Shown here piece after piece: positions 53,432 through 62,620 of a stretch of DNA of 64,000 bases; position 1 is the first letter of the stretch; every line of letters starts with the position of its first letter. Under the pieces are notes generated by a model. The model did not search any database. It saw only the letters and a list, made by a program, of their open reading frames with translations, and had not been told where the DNA came from. A program made the position numbers and the translations under genes. This DNA is from Psychroflexus salis (lineage in GTDB: Bacteria > Bacteroidota > Bacteroidia > Flavobacteriales > Flavobacteriaceae), in the NCBI RefSeq assembly GCF_014640175.1, contig NZ_BMGL01000010.1:62001-126000 (forward strand), written 5' to 3'.

Positions 53432-55843
53432 ATGAGATTTTTTGTTTGGGTTAGTTTTTTATGGCTAACTACATTTACGCTTCAGGCGCAAGATTGCACT
53501 TTTCAATTATCTGGAAAAGTTATCGATATTCACGATAGCTCTGCCCTGCCCTACGCTATTATTAAAATAGAAGGAAGTACGAAATATGCTGAAGCAGATG
53601 CTAAGGGAAATTACATTTTTAAAAATCTATGTGCAGGAAATTATACATTTGAAATTAGCCATGTTAGTTGCGAAAAACGCAGTGTAAAATTTGAACTAAC
53701 TTCCGATAAGGTATTCAACTTTAAGTTAGAGCATCATATAGATGAATTAAACGAAGTATTACTTACAGGAAAACTGTATCAAAATAAAATTCTTTCTAAT
53801 TCAATTCAAGAGTTAAACCAAAAACAAATAAGCAACTTAAGTAACCTGAGTTTTGGTGAAGCACTAGCTCAAATTAATGGTGTTTCAACTTTAAGTACAG
53901 GTACATCTATCTCCAAACCCATTATACAAGGCATGCACAGTTCAAGAGTATTAATAATTAATAATAATGTTCGAATGCAAGATCAACAATGGGGAGTTGA
54001 CCATGCACCTAATCTCGATATTAATTCGGCTGCTAATATTCAAGTAATTAAAGGTTCAGCAGCTTTACAATATGGTGGAGATGCTGTAGGTGGTGTAATT
54101 GTGAGCACTCCACAAAAAGCTCCTTTAACCGATACCATTTTTGGAAGTACAATAGCTAATATCAATTCAAATGGTCGCGGGGGCAACTTAAGTACTTCTT
54201 TGCTTAAATCGACAAAAAAAGGATGGTATTTTAAAACTCAGGCTAGCTTAAAACGCCATGGTGACCTAGAAGCACCAGATTATGTGTTGTCGAATACAGG
54301 TGTGCAAGAAAACAATATCTCTTTTGGTTTCGGACTAAATAAAATCGATTCTGGTTTCAACGCATATTACAGTTTGTTTTCAACTGAAATAGGAATTTTA
54401 AGAGCTTCACATATTGGAAACCTACGCGATTTAGAAAATTCAATTAACAGCTTAGTTCCTAGTTTTATAGATGGTTTTAATTATCAAATTAATTCCCCAA
54501 AACAACAGGTTAATCATCATTTAGTCAAGTTGGATTATTTCAAAAAGATTAAAAATCTTGGTAAATTAAAAGCGCAATATGCTTTTCAGTTTAATAGAAG
54601 AAAAGAATTTGACGTAAGACGGGGCGAGCGTAGTGAAAAAGCTGCTTTAGATTTAGAATTAACAACCCATCAAGTATTAACTCAATTAGAAGTTAGACAA
54701 TTTGACCGTTTAGCTTTAGATATAGGAGTTGAAACCAGCTTTCAGAATAATTATGCTAATCCTGAAACTGGAGTGCGCCGTTTAATACCCGATTACGATA
54801 TGTTTACGTTAGGAAGTTTTGTTACTTCTACCTATAACTTAAATAAATTAATAACTATTGATGCAGGAATGCGTTACGACTTTACGCATATAGATGCGTT
54901 AAAGTTTTACAGAGTAAGCCGTTGGGAAGAACGAGGTTATGCAATTGATTTTGCTGATATTATCCTTGAAGATTTCGGAACTCAACTGCTCACCAATCCA
55001 GTTTTTAATTTTCATAATTTTTCCAGTAGCCTTGGAGCTTTATTTAAACTAGGAGAAGAAACCGAAATAAGAAGCAATTTTAGTTTGGCCACTCGTAACC
55101 CAAATCCATCAGAACTCTTTAGCGATGGCTTACACCATAGCATTGCTAATATTGAATTAGGTGATTTACGTTTAAAGCAAGAACAATCCTATAAAGTTAA
55201 CTTATCACTTTCTCAAGCTTTTAAAAATTTAAAGTTTGAAATAAACCCCTACTTTAATGCAATCGATAATTTTATGGTTTTAGAACCTAGTGGAATAGAA
55301 ACAACCATTCGAGGAGCTTTTCCTGTTTTTGAATACCGACAAACTCAAGCTCAATTATGGGGAATCGATGCAGAAGCTAGTTACCAATTCAATAAACAAA
55401 CTAGCTTGCAAGGTCAAATAGCCTACATCTATGCAGAAGATGTAAGTTTAAACCAACCTATTATTAATATGCCACCTTTAAATACGCGATTGGAATTGGT
55501 GCACAATCAACCGAATTGGAATAATTTAAGCCTGTCTGTTTCTCACGAATTTTTTGCTAAACAAGAGCGGTTCCCAGATTTAGATTTTTCTACTTTAATA
55601 TTGAATACAGAAACAGGAGAATTAGAGCCTACGCTTATCAATATAAGTGAATCGCCAGCGGCTTTTCAATTATTTCATGTTACTGCGGAAATGCCATTTA
55701 AATTTAATCAAACAGACTTGCGAGTTCGTTTACAAGTTCAAAATATATTCAATACTTCCTATCGGAACTATTTAAATAGGCAACGTTATTATGCAGACGA
55801 GATGGGAAGAAATATTCAATTACAAATTCAATTTAATTATTAA
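53432..55843 (+). CDS. TonB-dependent receptor, ZnuD-like
   Basis: This 803-aa outer-membrane protein has a signal peptide, a carboxypeptidase-like domain (about 27-115; GKVIDIHDSSALPYAIIKIE), a plug (about 125-235; VIKGSAALQYGGDAVGGVIV) and a 22-strand-type barrel ending in aromatic residues (IQLQIQFNY). The plug segment RMQDQQWGVDHAPNLDINSA and the barrel motif RNPNPSELFSDGLHHSIANI resemble zinc-type receptors (ZnuD group). It probably imports a metal or metal complex; the exact cargo is not proven. A small His/Cys protein precedes it and a surface lipoprotein follows. Confidence 0.92.
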   Translation: MRFFVWVSFLWLTTFTLQAQDCTFQLSGKVIDIHDSSALPYAIIKIEGSTKYAEADAKGNYIFKNLCAGNYTFEISHVSCEKRSVKFELTSDKVFNFKLEHHIDELNEVLLTGKLYQNKILSNSIQELNQKQISNLSNLSFGEALAQINGVSTLSTGTSISKPIIQGMHSSRVLIINNNVRMQDQQWGVDHAPNLDINSAANIQVIKGSAALQYGGDAVGGVIVSTPQKAPLTDTIFGSTIANINSNGRGGNLSTSLLKSTKKGWYFKTQASLKRHGDLEAPDYVLSNTGVQENNISFGFGLNKIDSGFNAYYSLFSTEIGILRASHIGNLRDLENSINSLVPSFIDGFNYQINSPKQQVNHHLVKLDYFKKIKNLGKLKAQYAFQFNRRKEFDVRRGERSEKAALDLELTTHQVLTQLEVRQFDRLALDIGVETSFQNNYANPETGVRRLIPDYDMFTLGSFVTSTYNLNKLITIDAGMRYDFTHIDALKFYRVSRWEERGYAIDFADIILEDFGTQLLTNPVFNFHNFSSSLGALFKLGEETEIRSNFSLATRNPNPSELFSDGLHHSIANIELGDLRLKQEQSYKVNLSLSQAFKNLKFEINPYFNAIDNFMVLEPSGIETTIRGAFPVFEYRQTQAQLWGIDAEASYQFNKQTSLQGQIAYIYAEDVSLNQPIINMPPLNTRLELVHNQPNWNNLSLSVSHEFFAKQERFPDLDFSTLILNTETGELEPTLINISESPAAFQLFHVTAEMPFKFNQTDLRVRLQVQNIFNTSYRNYLNRQRYYADEMGRNIQLQIQFNY

Positions 55844-55889
55844 CCCTAAACACTTTTAAAAACAATTATTAACCCTAAATTTTTTACTT

Positions 55890-56450
55890 ATGAAATCATT
55901 AAAAATTACCAGTCTTTTAAGTTTATTATTCATTTTTGCATCCTGCTCAGACGATGATGATGTAAAACTAATTAACGAAGAAGAAGTGATTACAACCCTT
56001 ACCGTTACTTTGGTAGATAATGCTACTAATCAAACCAAAACATTTCAATCTAGAGATTTAGACGGCGATGGGCCAGAAAGTCCAGTAATTACAGCAGACA
56101 ATTTAGAGGCAAATACAACCTACCAAGGCAGTATTTTGTTTTTAAATGAACTAGAAGATCCTGCAGAAAATATTACTTTAGAAGTAGTTGAAGAAGGTGC
56201 AGAACACCAAGTATTTTTTGTAAGCGCAACCAGCTTGCAAACTACCTTTACTTATGAAGATGCTGATGCTAACAACAACCCTATTGGAGTAGATTTTACT
56301 CTAACTACAGGCGAAGCTAGCTCAGGAAACTTATCGATTATTTTAGTACACGATGGAGATAAGTTTGCAGAAGGAGCAGCTGCTGGTGACTCAACTAATG
56401 TAGGTGGAGAAACCGATATTGAAGCTACTTTTCCGATTACTATTCAGTAA
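55890..56450 (+). CDS. Surface lipoprotein of the TonB receptor locus
   Basis: This 186-aa lipoprotein has the lipobox FASC followed by SDDDD, which matches the surface-export signal of Flavobacterium lipoproteins. The body is acidic (TVTLVDNATNQTKTFQSRDL, DGDGPESPVI, SILFLNELEDPAENITLEVV), a pattern I know under the database name type 1 periplasmic binding fold superfamily, although the fold is uncertain. It lies 46 nt after the TonB receptor gene and may serve as its partner. Confidence 0.72.
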   Translation: MKSLKITSLLSLLFIFASCSDDDDVKLINEEEVITTLTVTLVDNATNQTKTFQSRDLDGDGPESPVITADNLEANTTYQGSILFLNELEDPAENITLEVVEEGAEHQVFFVSATSLQTTFTYEDADANNNPIGVDFTLTTGEASSGNLSIILVHDGDKFAEGAAAGDSTNVGGETDIEATFPITIQ

Positions 56451-56475
56451 AACAAGTACTTTTTTATGAATTGAT

Positions 56476-56504
56476 AAGCGATACCTATTGGTGTCGCTTT
56501 TTTT
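56476..56504 (+). terminator. Intrinsic terminator after the surface lipoprotein gene
   Basis: A 10-bp stem with one G-T pair (AAGCGATACC / GGTGTCGCTT, 56476-56499) and a TATT loop runs into a T-run. Confidence 0.85.
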
Positions 56505-56931
56505 GTGAATCAATCATATTTCATGTTAAATTGAATGCCTAAAAGAATTGGACTAAATTCAATTTTAAACAATATTAGATTACTCAATTATTTATTTTCA
56601 ATCTAACCCAGACTAAAAAACTTCAGCATTTTCCGATCTGTATAATTCCACAATACATGCCAAAAAATCCTATTTATAAAAGCAAATTCTATTGATTTAA
56701 TTTTATGTAAGCCATTTTTTATTTTCCATTAAAAAAAATGTGCTTTATGCATATGAATATGTATTTCAAATGATTAACTCAAACAAAGAAAGGTTATCAC
56801 TTCACGAACTGCTTCTTAAATTTTTAAGATTAATCATTTTTTCCTGTTAAATTGGTATTAAAACAAATAATCTAAGTAGGAAAAATTAAGCTGTATATGT
56901 CTTATTGATGTAAAACAAAAACAATATTACT
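56505..56931. other. 427-nt intergenic stretch without recognised gene
   Basis: AT-rich DNA between the terminator and the fasciclin gene. No open frame of useful length, RNA gene or clear promoter was seen. Short A- and T-runs and an ATTTTTAAGATTAATCATTTTT stretch near 56820 are the only notable patterns. The promoter of the fasciclin gene should lie in the last 100 nt. Confidence 0.6.
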
Positions 56932-58758
56932 ATGAAATCAATAAGTAAATTACTTATGCTATGTTTTCTGAGTTTTGGAATTTTTTCCTGCTCAGACGAT
57001 GATGACAATTCTAATTACAACAATCCAGGAAACTTACCCAATTTAGTTGAAGCTGCAGAAACTGCTGGTTTAACCACTTTATTAGATGCAGTTGCAGCTG
57101 TAGATGGTTTAGGAGAAACTTTGTTAAGTCAAGAAGAAATTACTGTATTTGCTCCTACCAACCAAGCTTTCGCTAACGCATTAGCTGCGTATGAAGTTGA
57201 AACATTACCCGAATTAGTTGAAGCAATCGGCGGAGTTGGAAATTTAGAAACAGTTCTTGGTTTTCATGTTGTTCCAGCCGTAGCTTTATCTGCTAATTTA
57301 CAGGCCGAGCAGTCTTTTGTTACTTTAGCAGACCAAGAAATTATTGTACGTAAAAATAACGGAGTAATAACTATAGAAGATGCTTTAGGAAATGAAGCTA
57401 CTGTAGCTAATGCAGATGTTTTAATAGAAAACGGTGTAGTACACGTTATCGATGAAGTATTATTACCTATTTTACCAGAAGCGCCACTTCCCAATTTAGT
57501 TGAAGCTGCTGAAGCTGCAGATTTAAATGTATTGTTACAAGCTATAGGAGCTATCGATGGTTTAGACCAACAATTATTAGATGCTGAAGCGATTACCGTA
57601 TTTGCCCCAACCGATGAAGCTTTTGGAAACTTACTAACAGCTTTAGAAGTAGCAGATTTAAACGAATTAGTACAAACAATTGGATTAGAAAATCTAGAAA
57701 CTGTATTAGGTTTTCATGTTGTTCCTGCAGTAGCTTTTGCAGCAGACTTACCAGAAGGAGCAAGTAATTTCACTACTCTAGCTGGTCAAGAATTAACCGT
57801 AACTAGAACAGGAGATGCAGTTAGCGTTACAGATACCGAAGGCAGTACTTATAATGTAACTATTCCAAACGTAGCCATAGAAAATGGTGTTGTACACGTA
57901 ATTGATGGTGTGGTTTTGCCTGAATTAGCATCAAATCTACCAAATTTAATTGAAGCTGCTCAAGAAGCTGGCTTAACAACCTTATTAGCTGCAATTAGTG
58001 CAGTTGACGGATTGGACCAACAATTATTAGATGCAGAAGCTATTACCGTTTTTGCTCCTACAAATAACGCTTTTGAAAATGCACTAAATGCATTTGAAGT
58101 AGAAAGCTTAGATGAATTAGTGGCTGCCATAGGTGGAGTAGACAATTTAGCAACGGTACTTGGTTTTCATGTAATTCCTGCAGTTGCTTTTGCTGAAGAC
58201 CTGCCCGAAGGATCTACCGAATATAATACACTAGCAGGACAAGATTTAACTGTAACCAGAACTGGTTCAACCGTAGAAGTAACCGATACTACAGGCGCAA
58301 CTTATGCAGTAGTTACGGCTAATGTTGAAATAGAAAATGGTGTTGTGCATGTTATTGATGAAGGCGTTTTATTACCAGCATTAGAAACTTCAGAATCTGT
58401 TGGAATGACTGTAGAAAATGATGGTGCTTCTGCTTACTTTGTTTCGGATATTCAAGGCGATGAAAACGTAACTACTTTAAATGAAAATAACAGTACTTGG
58501 ACTCTAACTATAGGTACACGCTATGTATTAAATGTAACCGGTGCATCAAGCCACCCATTTGCATTAAGAAATGCAGCAGGCGATTTATTAATTGCTCAAA
58601 ATGGAGCTAGTGCAGATTTCCAAAATGACGCTGATGTTGATGTACAAATTGATGGAAATGTAATTAGTTTTACTTTAACACCAGACTTAGCGAATGCAGT
58701 TGATAATTATGTATGTACAGTACACGGAAGCATGTCTGGTAGCATCACAGTAAATTAG
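56932..58758 (+). CDS. Surface lipoprotein with three fasciclin domains and a cupredoxin domain
   Basis: This 608-aa lipoprotein (lipobox IFSC, then SDDDD, a surface-export signal) contains three fasciclin (FAS1) domains at about 36-180, 186-330 and 335-480, each with TVFAPT and GVVHVIDE/G motifs and an LGFHV(V/I)PAVA segment. A cupredoxin-like domain forms the C-terminus (about 490-608): His541 (SSHPFALRN), Cys595, His598 and Met601 (CTVHGSM) give the type 1 copper ligand set with the amicyanin spacing. FAS1 domains mediate adhesion. Repeats 2 and 3 share long identical stretches (LDQQLLDAEAITVFAPT), so duplication is recent. Confidence 0.9.
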   Translation: MKSISKLLMLCFLSFGIFSCSDDDDNSNYNNPGNLPNLVEAAETAGLTTLLDAVAAVDGLGETLLSQEEITVFAPTNQAFANALAAYEVETLPELVEAIGGVGNLETVLGFHVVPAVALSANLQAEQSFVTLADQEIIVRKNNGVITIEDALGNEATVANADVLIENGVVHVIDEVLLPILPEAPLPNLVEAAEAADLNVLLQAIGAIDGLDQQLLDAEAITVFAPTDEAFGNLLTALEVADLNELVQTIGLENLETVLGFHVVPAVAFAADLPEGASNFTTLAGQELTVTRTGDAVSVTDTEGSTYNVTIPNVAIENGVVHVIDGVVLPELASNLPNLIEAAQEAGLTTLLAAISAVDGLDQQLLDAEAITVFAPTNNAFENALNAFEVESLDELVAAIGGVDNLATVLGFHVIPAVAFAEDLPEGSTEYNTLAGQDLTVTRTGSTVEVTDTTGATYAVVTANVEIENGVVHVIDEGVLLPALETSESVGMTVENDGASAYFVSDIQGDENVTTLNENNSTWTLTIGTRYVLNVTGASSHPFALRNAAGDLLIAQNGASADFQNDADVDVQIDGNVISFTLTPDLANAVDNYVCTVHGSMSGSITVN

Positions 58759-58797
58759 GTTTTTGATTGAGTTGTTTTGATGATGTGATGTGATGAT

Positions 58798-58832
58798 GGA
58801 AAAAGCTGCGAAATTCGCAGCTTTTTCTTTTT
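58798..58832 (+). terminator. Intrinsic terminator after the fasciclin gene
   Basis: A perfect inverted repeat (AAAAGCTGCGAA / TTCGCAGCTTTT, 58801-58825) is followed by a T-rich tail. It lies about 40 nt after the stop. Confidence 0.88.
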
Positions 58833-59003
58833 GTAGCAGTAACAGGTAAAATTAAAAGCTTCAAAAATAGTAGTTTATTGTGTTGTGGTAGTTTAAATTG
58901 GGCACTGCAGCTGAACATTTGTATACATAAACTTCCTTTTAGCTTCAACTTTATAATTCTTTTTTCAATTGATTTGCTAAAGTATAGCAATTTTACAAAC
59001 TTC

Positions 59004-59011
59004 TAATTTTG
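59004..59011 (+). promoter_or_regulatory. -7 box TAATTTTG upstream of mnmE
   Basis: TAATTTTG fits TAnnTTTG and lies 12 nt before the mnmE ATG, suggesting a very short leader. No well-spaced -33 TTG was found. Confidence 0.4.
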
Positions 59012-59023
59012 TAATTTTGCAAT

Positions 59024-60436
59024 ATGCTAAATCAAGATACAATTGTAGCCTTAGCTACACCTTCAGGAAGTGGTGCTATCGGAATTATTCGCGTTAGCGG
59101 TAAAGATGCATTGAGCATCTGTAATCTTCTTTTTAAATCTAAAAAAGGGCTTCCTTTACTTCAACAAAAAAGTCATACGCTTCAATTGGGCCATATTGTT
59201 GATGGTGAACGTATTTTAGATGAAGTTTTAATTAGTGTTTTTAAGGGAAATAAATCCTATACAGGTGAACCAACAGTAGAAATTTCCTGCCATGGTAGCG
59301 CTTTTATTCAAAAAGAAATCATTCAGCTTTTAATGCAAAAAGGCTGTCGTGCAGCCAATGCTGGGGAATTTACCTTACGCGCATTCCTAAATGGAAAAAT
59401 GGACTTGAGTCAAGCAGAAGCTGTTGCAGATCTCATTGCAAGTGATAATGCTGCTAGTCACCAATTAGCCATGCAACAAATGCGGGGCGGATTTACTAAC
59501 GAACTTGCTGTTCTAAGAAAAGAGCTCTTAGATTTTGCTTCCTTAATTGAATTGGAACTCGATTTTGCTGAAGAAGATGTTGAGTTTGCCAACAAAGAAG
59601 AATTTCAAAGTTTAGTAACTAAAATTCAAAAAGTGCTGAGTCGATTAATCGATTCTTTTGCGGTTGGTAATGTTTTGAAGAACGGAATTCCTGTAGCCAT
59701 CATAGGTGAACCTAATGTAGGAAAATCGACTTTACTAAATGCCTTACTCAATGAAGATCGGGCTATTGTTAGCGACATCGCCGGAACTACACGCGACACC
59801 ATAGAAGATGAAATTAGTATTGGTGGTATTGGTTTCCGTTTTATCGATACAGCAGGTATACGAGAAACCCAAGATCAAATTGAAGGTTTAGGCATCAAAA
59901 AAACCTTCGAAAAAATTGAACAAGCCCAAGTGGTTATTCAATTATTAAATTCTCCCGATTTATTTGATGAAGGGCAAGCACTAATACAAGAACGCATCAA
60001 CAACATTAAGCTAGAACTCGATAAACTAGCTGCTCAATTTCCAGAGCGTCCTTTTATTTTATTGGCCAATAAGGTAGATGAATTAACAGAACAGCAACAA
60101 GCTTTATTGAAGTCTGCTTTACCCAAAATTCAATTTATTTCTGCTAAACAAAAAATAGGAATTGAAGAATTACAAGCACAATTACTCAATTTTGTAGATA
60201 CAGGCGCTTTACGTAACAACGACGCCATCGTAACCAATTCACGCCACTACTCTGCTCTACTTTTAGCCTTAGAAGAAATCAATAAAGTACAGGAAGGATT
60301 AAATATGGGTTTAAGTTCCGATTTACTCGCCATCGATATCCGACAAGCTTTATTTCATTTTGGGGAAATCACAGGACAAGTCACCAATGATGAATTACTA
60401 GGAAACATTTTCGCTAATTTCTGTATCGGGAAGTAA
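59024..60436 (+). CDS. mnmE: tRNA modification GTPase MnmE
   Basis: This 470-aa GTPase, with MnmG, modifies uridine 34 of several tRNAs. It has the N-terminal folate-binding domain (TIVALATPSGSGAIGIIRVS, PTVEISCHGSAFIQKEIIQL), a helical domain and an inserted G domain: G1 GEPNVGKSTLLNALL, G3 DTAGIRET, G4 NKVDEL. The C-terminal FCIGK supplies the essential cysteine. The length is normal. It appears to form its own transcription unit. Confidence 0.97.
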   Translation: MLNQDTIVALATPSGSGAIGIIRVSGKDALSICNLLFKSKKGLPLLQQKSHTLQLGHIVDGERILDEVLISVFKGNKSYTGEPTVEISCHGSAFIQKEIIQLLMQKGCRAANAGEFTLRAFLNGKMDLSQAEAVADLIASDNAASHQLAMQQMRGGFTNELAVLRKELLDFASLIELELDFAEEDVEFANKEEFQSLVTKIQKVLSRLIDSFAVGNVLKNGIPVAIIGEPNVGKSTLLNALLNEDRAIVSDIAGTTRDTIEDEISIGGIGFRFIDTAGIRETQDQIEGLGIKKTFEKIEQAQVVIQLLNSPDLFDEGQALIQERINNIKLELDKLAAQFPERPFILLANKVDELTEQQQALLKSALPKIQFISAKQKIGIEELQAQLLNFVDTGALRNNDAIVTNSRHYSALLLALEEINKVQEGLNMGLSSDLLAIDIRQALFHFGEITGQVTNDELLGNIFANFCIGK

Positions 60437-60590
60437 GTGAAACAGCAAATCTCCGATTTGCGTAGTTGAACTTATCCCGAACAGAGAGCAAAGCGAACTG
60501 ATTCGGAATCTTATAATTTTAAAAAACAGCCTATACTTTACTGTCACCCCGCACAAGATGCGGGGTCTTACTCCTTTGAAAACCTTTCTT
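60437..60590. repeat. GC-rich inverted-repeat patch after mnmE
   Basis: The patch contains a 7-bp stem (GCAAATC/GATTTGC, 60445-60461) and a 7-bp GC stem (ACCCCGC/GCGGGGT, near 60546-60566). A CCCGAA...TTCGG pair lies between them. It is far richer in G and C than its surroundings and does not end in a T-run, so it is not a plain terminator. It looks like a copy of a small dispersed repeat, but only one copy is in this window. Confidence 0.4.
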
Positions 60591-60704
60591 GTTATTAGTA
60601 TCCTACAAACATCACTAAAAATCTAACTCAATATATTTATCCTATTTAGAATCACTTTATCATTAAATTTATTTGAAATAAACCGTTATGGCTAATGTAT
60701 TCAA

Positions 60705-61619
60705 TTAATAAGCATATAAATCGAAATTCAACATTTGCTTTACATAGTTATAAATTTCAGGAAATTGGCTTTTAAACTCCTGTGGTGTTTCGAAAAAAGA
60801 CTCAATTAGTACAGCAATAAATTCAAAATTATTAGTAAAAGCGTAATTTCTGATGTATTCAGATTTTAAAAGTCGTTCTCTATAGTTTGTGTCGGTTTGC
60901 ATCAACTTTAATATTTTTTTGTAGTAATGCATGAATATAATAGCACTAATAGAATCGTTATTAGGTTTTCGAAAATCAAAATGCATGGCATGTACAATTT
61001 CATGTATACCCAAATTAAAGTTATCATTATTTATATTGTAACCTCCCATAAAATCTTTCCATGAAAAAACAATAGCTTTATACGCAGGATTAAACTCGCC
61101 TTTATGGTTTGCTTTATTAATTTTAGAGCGGAACACATCAGGATAAATTATAAATCTACTCAACGAATTTATCATATAATCTCTGTAGCCAAATGTAAGC
61201 ATAATGGCAGTTGAAGAGATTAATATCTTCATTTTGTCGTTTACATACACGCCAGACCTGCCTTTAAATTGATGTAGCTCCATAAAATTGGCTACACGAT
61301 GTTGAAAATATATTTTTTGTTTGGATTTTAGGTTTCGATAAAAGCTAAATTCGGTTTCTAAAATGTAAAGTTGGTCGGCTGTAAGCTTTTTTTTCTTTAT
61401 GTATAGATGTAAATAAAAGGGTTTTGGTGAAATATGTCTAACCCATAAACTTTCAGAATAACTTATAATTTGATAAAAGAAAATAAACAAAACTAAAACC
61501 ACTAAAAAAGCAGTTATAATTTGAAGAAAAAGCGGACTGACTTTTTCTTCATTAAAAATGAATATGAAAGGGAAATCTAAATGAAAAAGCCTTAACACAT
61601 TATTTATAATTTGGGTCAA
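60705..61619 (-). CDS. MtfA-like (M90) membrane zinc peptidase
   Basis: This 304-aa protein has one N-terminal membrane helix (about 28-50) and a metalloprotease domain. The zinc motif HEIVH is in FNLGIHEIVHAMHFDFRK, and the downstream Glu is in NNFEFIAVLIESFFETPQEF, the pattern of MtfA. SSTAIMLTFGYRDYMINSL and FIIYPDVF also match. MtfA is a cytosolic peptidase that also binds the sugar-transport regulator Mlc; this version is membrane-tethered. The start is uncertain (TTG at 61619 or GTG at 61598). It follows the small protein gene by 10 nt. Confidence 0.85.
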   Translation of the reverse strand: MTQIINNVLRLFHLDFPFIFIFNEEKVSPLFLQIITAFLVVLVLFIFFYQIISYSESLWVRHISPKPFYLHLYIKKKKLTADQLYILETEFSFYRNLKSKQKIYFQHRVANFMELHQFKGRSGVYVNDKMKILISSTAIMLTFGYRDYMINSLSRFIIYPDVFRSKINKANHKGEFNPAYKAIVFSWKDFMGGYNINNDNFNLGIHEIVHAMHFDFRKPNNDSISAIIFMHYYKKILKLMQTDTNYRERLLKSEYIRNYAFTNNFEFIAVLIESFFETPQEFKSQFPEIYNYVKQMLNFDLYAY

Positions 61620-61629
61620 TATACTTCAT

Positions 61630-62193
61630 TTAATAATATAGTCTAAAATTTAAAAATTTGCAGAGCTTATAATGTTTTTGAAACATATTTTCGACAACTT
61701 CTGCAAGATCATCATTTTCATAAAACAAACTAAAAAAAACACGATCTATCGTAAATGCGCTGGATGTATTTTCTGAAGGATAACCATAACCCGAAATCGC
61801 CCTTGCTCCTGTTACATCTAAAAAGTATTGCGACTCTTCATCACTAAGGTCTAAAACTTTTCGATTGGAAAAATGAATAACTTTTCCTTTCATTTTACCT
61901 TCAAAAAGTTCTGCAATTTCTTCTATACTGTAATAATAACCATTAATTAAAAAATTATTGGCTTCACCAGGAATAACAAGGTATATTAATTCATAATCTT
62001 TAAAGTGATGGTCATCGTGCAATAAAAAACTAAGGCTTTCTTCTAATCCTTCAATGGTATCGCAGGTTTTATAAATACTGGCTATATTTTGAGTAAGCGC
62101 AATATCTTCTAAGATTTTAACAACCTCGGTAGTCTTTACTTCATCTACATCTGTAACTGCTTCTAAACAATAAATAAAATTCTCAATTTGCAT
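61630..62193 (-). CDS. Hypothetical protein, possibly DUF6642 or degenerate caspase-like fold
   Basis: This 187-aa acidic cytosolic protein resembles proteins I associate with DUF6642. The layout (YLVIPGEANNFLINGYYYSI, EEIAELFEGKMKGKVIHFSN, then GARAISGYGYPSENTSSAF) recalls caspase/CHAT-like folds, where a His-Gly motif and a catalytic Cys occupy matching positions; here the His is not present and Asn stands in for Cys, so it would be inactive. This is a fold-level inference. It is the first gene of a two-gene unit with the MtfA-like protease. Confidence 0.6.
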   Translation of the reverse strand: MQIENFIYCLEAVTDVDEVKTTEVVKILEDIALTQNIASIYKTCDTIEGLEESLSFLLHDDHHFKDYELIYLVIPGEANNFLINGYYYSIEEIAELFEGKMKGKVIHFSNRKVLDLSDEESQYFLDVTGARAISGYGYPSENTSSAFTIDRVFFSLFYENDDLAEVVENMFQKHYKLCKFLNFRLYY

Positions 62194-62620
62194 ATTAAGG
62201 TTTCATTTAAATATACTGCTAAAGTAAGTGTTTTATTAATGAAGGCAAGAAGTTAATCCTAACTATTAATCATAAATGCGCTACACATTTTTAAAAATTC
62301 TTATAGTTAAGACTGCATAGCTAAAATTCAAATAACTAAATTAAAAGGGTTATTTCGAGACAAAAAATACTAAAGTGTATAAATAAAATTTACAAGCTTA
62401 AATGTCTAAATTAGTATTTTTCACTCGGTTTTTTAGCTGATTTTTATTACCTATTAAGCTATAAATCTTTAACCACCAACTTATTAAATCTTACTTATGA
62501 ATTGAAGAAATTTGCCAAACATCTTTGCATAAAAGTAGTTTATATATATCATACAATTTTTAAATATGAATTAATGAAACATTAATGGAATATTTGCACA
62601 TTCAAAATATAGATATAGTT
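62194..62620. other. 427-nt intergenic stretch without recognised gene
   Basis: AT-rich divergent region between the DUF6642-like gene and the bicarbonate permease. No open frame of useful length and no RNA gene was seen. No good TTG-N20-TAnnTTTG match was found on either strand. Confidence 0.55.

Noticed and set aside
58745-58990. 81-codon minus-strand open frame after the fasciclin gene
   Set aside because: It runs through the terminator hairpin and looks like chance low-complexity coding.
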